Part shown: in pieces, positions 59,861 to 64,000 of the stretch | Layout of the letters: each line of letters begins with the position of its first letter | Position numbering within the stretch: the stretch's first letter is position 1 | Origin: Filimonas sp. | GTDB lineage: Bacteria > Bacteroidota > Bacteroidia > Chitinophagales > Chitinophagaceae | Reading direction: 5' to 3' | NCBI GenBank assembly: GCA_017306865.1 | Contig: JAFKHH010000017.1 | Span: 189,179-253,178 of the forward strand | DNA length: 64,000 nucleotides | Program-made: the position numbers and the translations under genes | Notes under the pieces: model-generated | Seen by the model: the letters and a program-made list of their open reading frames with translations, nothing else | Database searches by the model: none | Told to the model about the DNA's origin: nothing

Positions 59861-61069
59861 ATGCAGTTTAAGGACGTAATAGGGCAAGACGAGGTAAAGC
59901 AACATTTGCGTGAGATGATACAAACCAATCGTCTCAGTCATGCATTATTGTTTTTAGGTAAAGAAGGAAGTGGCGGTTTACCTATGGCCTTAGCATTTGC
60001 ACAATATATAGTATGCGAGCGGGCACAAGGCAAAGGCAGCAATGCACCAGCAGGCCCATCCCTTTTCGGCGAGCCTGAACCTGCGGCGCCCAGTGGCCCT
60101 TTACCAGATGCCTGCGGCGAATGCCCTGCCTGTGTAAAGGCAAAACAGCTCATGCACCCGGACATCCACTACTCCTTCCCTGTTATCCCTAAAAAAAGTG
60201 GTGATAAACCCGTTAGCTCCGATTATATTTCCGAATGGCGCGAGTTTGTGGCACAATATCCTTATGGTAACTCCTTTGACTGGTTGCAGTTTATCGGTGC
60301 TGAAAACAAACAAGGGAACATTACGGCAGAAGAATGTAACGACATTATTCGCAAACTCAGCCTCAAAAGCTTTGAAAGCGAGTATAAAATATTATTGCTC
60401 TGGATGCCGGAGTACCTTGGCAAAGAAGGTAACAAACTGCTGAAGCTGATAGAAGAACCACCGCCTAATACGCTTTTTGTACTAATAGCAGAAAATGAAG
60501 AGCAGATCCTTCCTACCATCCTTAGTCGCTGCCAGTTGGTAAAAATACCACTGCTGGAAACCCAGGATATTGCTACGGCGCTTATGACACGGGCTAATAC
60601 TCCGCCGGATACTGCCCGCCAGGTGGCAGGCATAGCGGAAGGTAACTACCGCGAAGCACTGCAACTGGTGCAGCATGCGGAAGAAGACTGGCAATCTATG
60701 CTACGTGAGTGGCTGAATGCGACATTGAAAGGCGGCCCGTCTGCCCAGGTAAAATGGGTAGATGAGATCAGCAAAATGGGCCGCGAAAAGCAAAAACAAT
60801 TTCTCCGCTACTTTAATCACCTTCTGGAACAGAGCATCCGCATCCGCGTAATGGGCCCGGACAAGGTACTTTTACCCGACCAGGAAAAGGATTTTGCACA
60901 GCGTCTCAATAAGATAGCTGCCGTAAGCCAGCAACAAACATTGGTGGAGGAGCTGGACAAGGCTGCTTACTATATAGAAAGGAACGCCAACGCCAAAATG
61001 CTGTTTCATGCCCTTACCATCAAACTCTACCACATTATTCAGGATAAAGCCCTAATTTTGGCGGAATAG
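59861..61069 (+). CDS. holB: DNA polymerase III subunit delta' with insertion in zinc module
   Basis: 402-residue clamp-loader subunit. Seen: FKDVIGQDEVKQHLREMI, RLSHALLFLGKEGSGGLPMA (degenerate Walker A without the lysine-threonine, as expected of delta'), a zinc module with CER at about 51 and CGECPACVKA at about 85, NKLLKLIEEPPPNTLFVLIA, and ILSRCQLVKIP (sensor 1 SRC). Between the first and second cysteines lies an insertion of about 30 residues (GKGSNAPAGPSLFGEPEPAA region) not seen in E. coli. The ricT homologue follows, as in B. subtilis. Confidence 0.93.
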   Translation: MQFKDVIGQDEVKQHLREMIQTNRLSHALLFLGKEGSGGLPMALAFAQYIVCERAQGKGSNAPAGPSLFGEPEPAAPSGPLPDACGECPACVKAKQLMHPDIHYSFPVIPKKSGDKPVSSDYISEWREFVAQYPYGNSFDWLQFIGAENKQGNITAEECNDIIRKLSLKSFESEYKILLLWMPEYLGKEGNKLLKLIEEPPPNTLFVLIAENEEQILPTILSRCQLVKIPLLETQDIATALMTRANTPPDTARQVAGIAEGNYREALQLVQHAEEDWQSMLREWLNATLKGGPSAQVKWVDEISKMGREKQKQFLRYFNHLLEQSIRIRVMGPDKVLLPDQEKDFAQRLNKIAAVSQQQTLVEELDKAAYYIERNANAKMLFHALTIKLYHIIQDKALILAE

Positions 61070-61376
61070 GTTTTGTTTACAATGGGGAAACCATGTTGTT
61101 TTTTTCCAATGTATCTGGCCTTTTACGGGAGAGATTGGTATTTGTGTGTACCCGGCTTTATGCTTACTATTAAACCTTTGTTGCGTCGCACTCTTCAACT
61201 GTGCCGCGCTATTCAGCATATTTGTTTTCCTTCATCACGTTTCTCACTGTACAATAGTGAATAGAACGATGAAGTGAGTGACACAACGATGCCCCATAGT
61301 AGTACATAAGCCCACCTACAAGTACATCTGCCCGTACCGTAACAAATTATATATAATAGAAAATTGTCAATAAGCT
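61070..61376. other. Spacer between holB and ricT-like gene
   Basis: No gene; a 63-codon frame is judged non-coding. Holds GTTGCGTCGCACTCTTCAAC (61179-61198) and GAAGTGAGTGACACAACGAT (61271-61290); the latter's complement resembles TGTTGTGTCACTCACTGCAT at 34788. Together they look like two arms of a degraded repeat. Confidence 0.45.
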
Positions 61377-62789
61377 ATGGGATGTGGAAGTTGTGGCACG
61401 GGAAAACCGAATGGATGTAAAAGCAATGGTGGTTGCAGCACAGGAAGTTGCAATCGTATGAATGTACATGACTGGCTGGCAAATCTCCCCTTTAGTGATC
61501 CTGAAAGCTCCTGCAAAATTGTAGAAGTGAGCTTTAATAACGGTAGCCGTAAAGAATTCTTCAGAAATCCGACTTTACAATATTTTGAAAAAGGCACACA
61601 CATCTCAGTAGAAGGTGTAAGTGGTTTTGACGTAGGAGAAGTAAGCCTGTCTGGAGAACTGGTACGTCTGCAACTAAAGAAAAGAGGAGTGGATGAGTTT
61701 AATCCTGAAATGAAAAGGATACTCCGCCGCAGTACAGACAAAGACCTGGAACTATTGGAGACCAATAAGCGCCGCGAACGTGACGTTCTTGCCCGTAGCC
61801 GCGCTATTGCCCGCCAGTTGAACCTGGAAATGAAGCTAAGTGAAATAGAAATACAGGCAGACGGCAAAAAAGCAACCTTTTTCTATACCGCTGACGACCG
61901 TGTAGACTTCCGTGAAATGATCAAAATATTTGCCGGGGAGTTTAAAGTAAAGGTGGAAATGAGGCAAATAGGTATCCGGCAGGAAGCAGCAAAAGTAGGC
62001 GGCATCGGAAGTTGCGGCCGAGAATTGTGTTGTAGTACATGGCTTACAGACTTTAAAAGTGTAACCACTACTGCAGCCCGGTATCAGAACCTGAGTATAA
62101 ACCAGACAAAACTTAGTGGCCAGTGCGGTCGCCTGAAATGCTGCCTGAACTATGAGCTGGATACTTACCTGGATGCGCTACAGCAGTTCCCGGAAAATGC
62201 AGATACGCTGGAAACAACAAAAGGAATAGCCACACTGATCAAGAAAGATATTTTCAAAAACCTGATGTGGTATATATTACCGGAAAGCAATAAGCAATAC
62301 CCACTGACTATCATACGTGTAAAAGAAATAAAACGCATGAACAGTCGTGGCGAAAAAGCTGAAGACCTGCAACCGGTAGAGCTTGTTGGTACAAAAGCTA
62401 AAGAAGTAGAGCCTCAGTTTGTAGATGTAGTTGGTCAGATAAGCCTTCGCAGCCTGGAACGTAACAGTAAGAAAAGAAAACACAAGGAAGGCAATAATAA
62501 TAACCGTAACCAGGACCGCAACGAGCAACGCAATGACAGAAGGGGTGGTGAAGGAAACGGTAACGAGCAGCAACAACGCAACAGGAACGAGCAACGTCCG
62601 CAGCAAAATCAGCCGCAGCGTCAGCAACAAAGGCCGCCGCAACAAAATCAACAGCAGCAGCAACAAAACCGTAACCAGCAAACGAACAATCAAAATAACC
62701 AGCAGCAGCGCCCTCCTCAAAACAGGCCGCCGCAGCAAAACAGGCCTCAAAATAAACCTCCGAAGCCACCGCAGAACAATAACCAATAA
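61377..62789 (+). CDS. PSP1-domain protein (RicT/YaaT homologue) with low-complexity tail
   Basis: 470 residues. An N-terminal cysteine cluster (C3, C6, C14, C20, C25), the PSP1 domain (about 45-270) with TADDRVDFREMIKIFAGEF, then IGSCGRELCCSTW and GQCGRLKCCLNYE, and a C-terminal tail of about 100 residues rich in N, Q, R and P (QRPPQNRPPQQNRPQNKPP). RicT/YaaT proteins bind iron-sulfur clusters with RicA/RicF and affect RNA maturation in B. subtilis; in B. subtilis ricT also follows holB. The tail is unusual and may be disordered, perhaps RNA-binding. Confidence 0.9.
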   Translation: MGCGSCGTGKPNGCKSNGGCSTGSCNRMNVHDWLANLPFSDPESSCKIVEVSFNNGSRKEFFRNPTLQYFEKGTHISVEGVSGFDVGEVSLSGELVRLQLKKRGVDEFNPEMKRILRRSTDKDLELLETNKRRERDVLARSRAIARQLNLEMKLSEIEIQADGKKATFFYTADDRVDFREMIKIFAGEFKVKVEMRQIGIRQEAAKVGGIGSCGRELCCSTWLTDFKSVTTTAARYQNLSINQTKLSGQCGRLKCCLNYELDTYLDALQQFPENADTLETTKGIATLIKKDIFKNLMWYILPESNKQYPLTIIRVKEIKRMNSRGEKAEDLQPVELVGTKAKEVEPQFVDVVGQISLRSLERNSKKRKHKEGNNNNRNQDRNEQRNDRRGGEGNGNEQQQRNRNEQRPQQNQPQRQQQRPPQQNQQQQQQNRNQQTNNQNNQQQRPPQNRPPQQNRPQNKPPKPPQNNNQ

Positions 62790-62796
62790 AGTATAT

Positions 62797-62824
62797 GGCC
62801 ATACAGGATTGTATGGCCTTTTTT
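62797..62824 (+). terminator. Terminator after PSP1 gene
   Basis: GGCCATAC (62797-62804)/GTATGGCC (62811-62818) followed by six T. Confidence 0.85.
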
Positions 62825-62942
62825 GTGCCCCGAATTGCCTATAATTTAATGTAGTATTCATACAAAAGTTGTTGTTTTGCAGTCTGTACTCGTTGTACCC
62901 ACCTATTATCCTCCAGCGCGTACAGCACATAAAACCAAATAA

Positions 62943-63881
62943 ATGATAGCTAAATTGACTCGTAAAAGCGTACTCGCGCTTTTGATACTGGCTGCTTCAT
63001 GTTCGAAAGATGTAGTGAACAAATCAAACATTCCTACGCGACCAGGCGGAGATACAGTAAAACTGAATATTCCCGTAACACTGGACAACAACAACTTACT
63101 TTTAGGCAATCCAACTACTGCCAACGCTATACTGGAAGAAGACTTCCTTATAGATCAGTATTTCTACATAGAGTCTTACAGCAAATCCCGCGCTATTCCA
63201 AACTGGACTAGCTGGCATCTGCAATCAGAAGATTATAATGGCACGGCTAAAAGGCAGGATGATTTTCGCCCGTACACCGGCTTACCGGCAGGCTGGTATG
63301 CTGTAGGCGCAGGCGACTTCAACTACGCCAGCAATGGTTTTGACCGCGGGCACAACTGTCCTTCCGGTGACAGGACCAGCAGTGTAGCAGCAAACAGCTC
63401 TACGTTCTATATGACGAATATGATCCCGCAAGCATCCAGCCTTAACCAGGTTCCATGGAGCAACCTGGAAGACTTTATCCGCAGCACACTTGGTTCAAGC
63501 AAAGAAGCATTTGTAGTAATGGGTTCTTATGGCAAAGGTGGTACTGGTAGCGGGCAAACGGGTGTGAAAGAAACAATAGACAATGCTGGCAAAATAGTAG
63601 TACCTAGAAAAGTATGGAAGATAGTTGTGATCATAGACAAGCAGGATGGCGATCTTGCACGCATACACTCTAACAATACAACCGTTATAGCAGTAGATAT
63701 GCCTAACAGGAATGAACTATATACGGGCAGTGGTAAAGCAACTGCATGGCGCGGTTACCTTACATCTGTAAAGAACCTGGAGGATAGCGTAAAAGCAAAT
63801 ACCAGCTTTGCAAATTTTGACCTTATGCGCAATATTAATGACAGCATTAAGGTGAAGTTGAAAGCACAGATTTTTCAATAG
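62943..63881 (+). CDS. DNA/RNA non-specific endonuclease lipoprotein
   Basis: 312 residues. Lipoprotein signal KLTRKSVLALLILAASC (lipobox ASC). NUC1-type beta-beta-alpha metal nuclease core: ASNGFDRGHNCPSGDRT (about 132-148), with the DRGH catalytic histidine, and FYMTNMIPQASSLNQVPWSN (about 156-175) with the metal-binding asparagine. Tethered to a membrane facing the periplasm or outside, it would cut DNA and RNA. Second secreted nuclease-type protein of the window; the first is at 49720. Confidence 0.93.
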   Translation: MIAKLTRKSVLALLILAASCSKDVVNKSNIPTRPGGDTVKLNIPVTLDNNNLLLGNPTTANAILEEDFLIDQYFYIESYSKSRAIPNWTSWHLQSEDYNGTAKRQDDFRPYTGLPAGWYAVGAGDFNYASNGFDRGHNCPSGDRTSSVAANSSTFYMTNMIPQASSLNQVPWSNLEDFIRSTLGSSKEAFVVMGSYGKGGTGSGQTGVKETIDNAGKIVVPRKVWKIVVIIDKQDGDLARIHSNNTTVIAVDMPNRNELYTGSGKATAWRGYLTSVKNLEDSVKANTSFANFDLMRNINDSIKVKLKAQIFQ

Positions 63882-63889
63882 AGCGGAAC

Positions 63890-63945
63890 GGGAATCGCGA
63901 GACGTGAATCGTGAATAGCGAAAACGACTACGACGATTCGTAATG
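63890..63945. repeat. GAATCGTGAAT-type repeat fragment
   Basis: GGGAATCGCGAGACGTGAAT and GACGATTCG words of the family seen at 13476-13525 and 30311. Confidence 0.45.
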
Positions 63946-63952
63946 GTAAATG

Positions 63953-63999
63953 ATAAAAGAGAAGAGCCGCTGATATGATCAGCGGCTCTTCTCTTTTAT
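63953..63999. terminator. Very long bidirectional terminator
   Basis: A 22-pair perfect stem: arms 63953-63974 and 63978-63999 (core GAAGAGCCGCTGAT/ATCAGCGGCTCTTC), three-base loop, A and T runs at the ends. Ends the nuclease gene at the right edge. Confidence 0.93.
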
Positions 64000-64000
64000 A

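Noticed and set aside
61073..61264. 63-codon frame after holB
   Set aside because: No family motif, overlaps the degraded repeat words, composition unlike neighbours.
62277..62930. 217-codon frame on the minus strand, leucine/valine-rich
   Set aside because: It is the reverse complement of the low-complexity N/Q/R/P tail of the PSP1 gene; hydrophobic repeats come from CAA/CAG codons read backwards.

Overview
The window is chromosomal DNA from a member of the Bacteroidota, most probably the Chitinophagaceae or a close relative. The evidence is a PorP/SprF type IX secretion protein, a giant gliding-motility-type (CHU_C) surface protein, DUF4836, DUF5689 and DUF3109 proteins, a short 290-residue RpoD, many lipoproteins, a TonB-dependent receptor, and promoters of the Bacteroidota type (TTTG, about 19 bases, TAnnTTTG). 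No rRNA, tRNA, CRISPR array, prophage or intact insertion sequence was seen. Most genes are housekeeping genes in short units separated by strong hairpin terminators.

Layout. 1-5.4 kb: truncated DNA polymerase IV, a GtrA/GT39 glycosyltransferase pair, a Crp-type regulator, a DinB_2 protein, and the start of the conserved order ffh-rpsP-rimM (4.3-6.9 kb). 7-13.5 kb: AraC-type protein, rpoD, START-like protein, LptF/G permease, DsbA-like protein, cation efflux protein. 13.6-21.6 kb: M20 peptidase, S4 protein, trmD, a gene-free stretch with a candidate small RNA, adenine deaminase, anmK, upp. 21.6-28.1 kb: SprF, alkyladenine glycosylase, EI24 protein, RsmI-like methyltransferase and the CHU_C protein. 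28.3-34.6 kb: M28 peptidase, DUF3109, LysR plus YeiH, LutB-like protein. 34.6-36.4 kb: an accessory pocket with an Abi/HEPN protein, a divergent candidate small RNA and a hairpin mosaic element. 36.4-50 kb: purH, comEC, two related lipoproteins, a detached C-terminal half of carB, DUF4836, an ABC exporter, an outer-membrane protein. 49.7-55.8 kb: a secreted nuclease/phosphatase divergent from a TonB receptor and a DUF5689 lipoprotein. 55.8-64 kb: two small HTH regulators facing away from each other, TerC, TMEM175-like channel, a second copy of the hairpin element, NudK, holB-ricT and a nuclease lipoprotein.

The most interesting points are the Abi/HEPN gene with its adjacent promoter-hairpin-terminator unit, which could be an RNA-controlled toxin (inference); the two-copy, highly palindromic element at about 36.0 and 58.6 kb; the standalone carbamoyl-phosphate domain of CarB; a 53-base hairpin that starts where a near-perfect promoter between two HTH genes would start transcription; and several families of short intergenic repeats used again and again between genes.

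How genes work together: ffh, rpsP and rimM (co-translational targeting, ribosome assembly) keep the order seen in many bacteria, while trmD sits 10 kb away. holB followed by ricT is also a conserved pair. The nuclease/TonB receptor/DUF5689 cluster, with another nuclease lipoprotein at 63 kb, suggests use of external nucleic acids or phosphate esters; upp and adenine deaminase would allow base salvage (inference).
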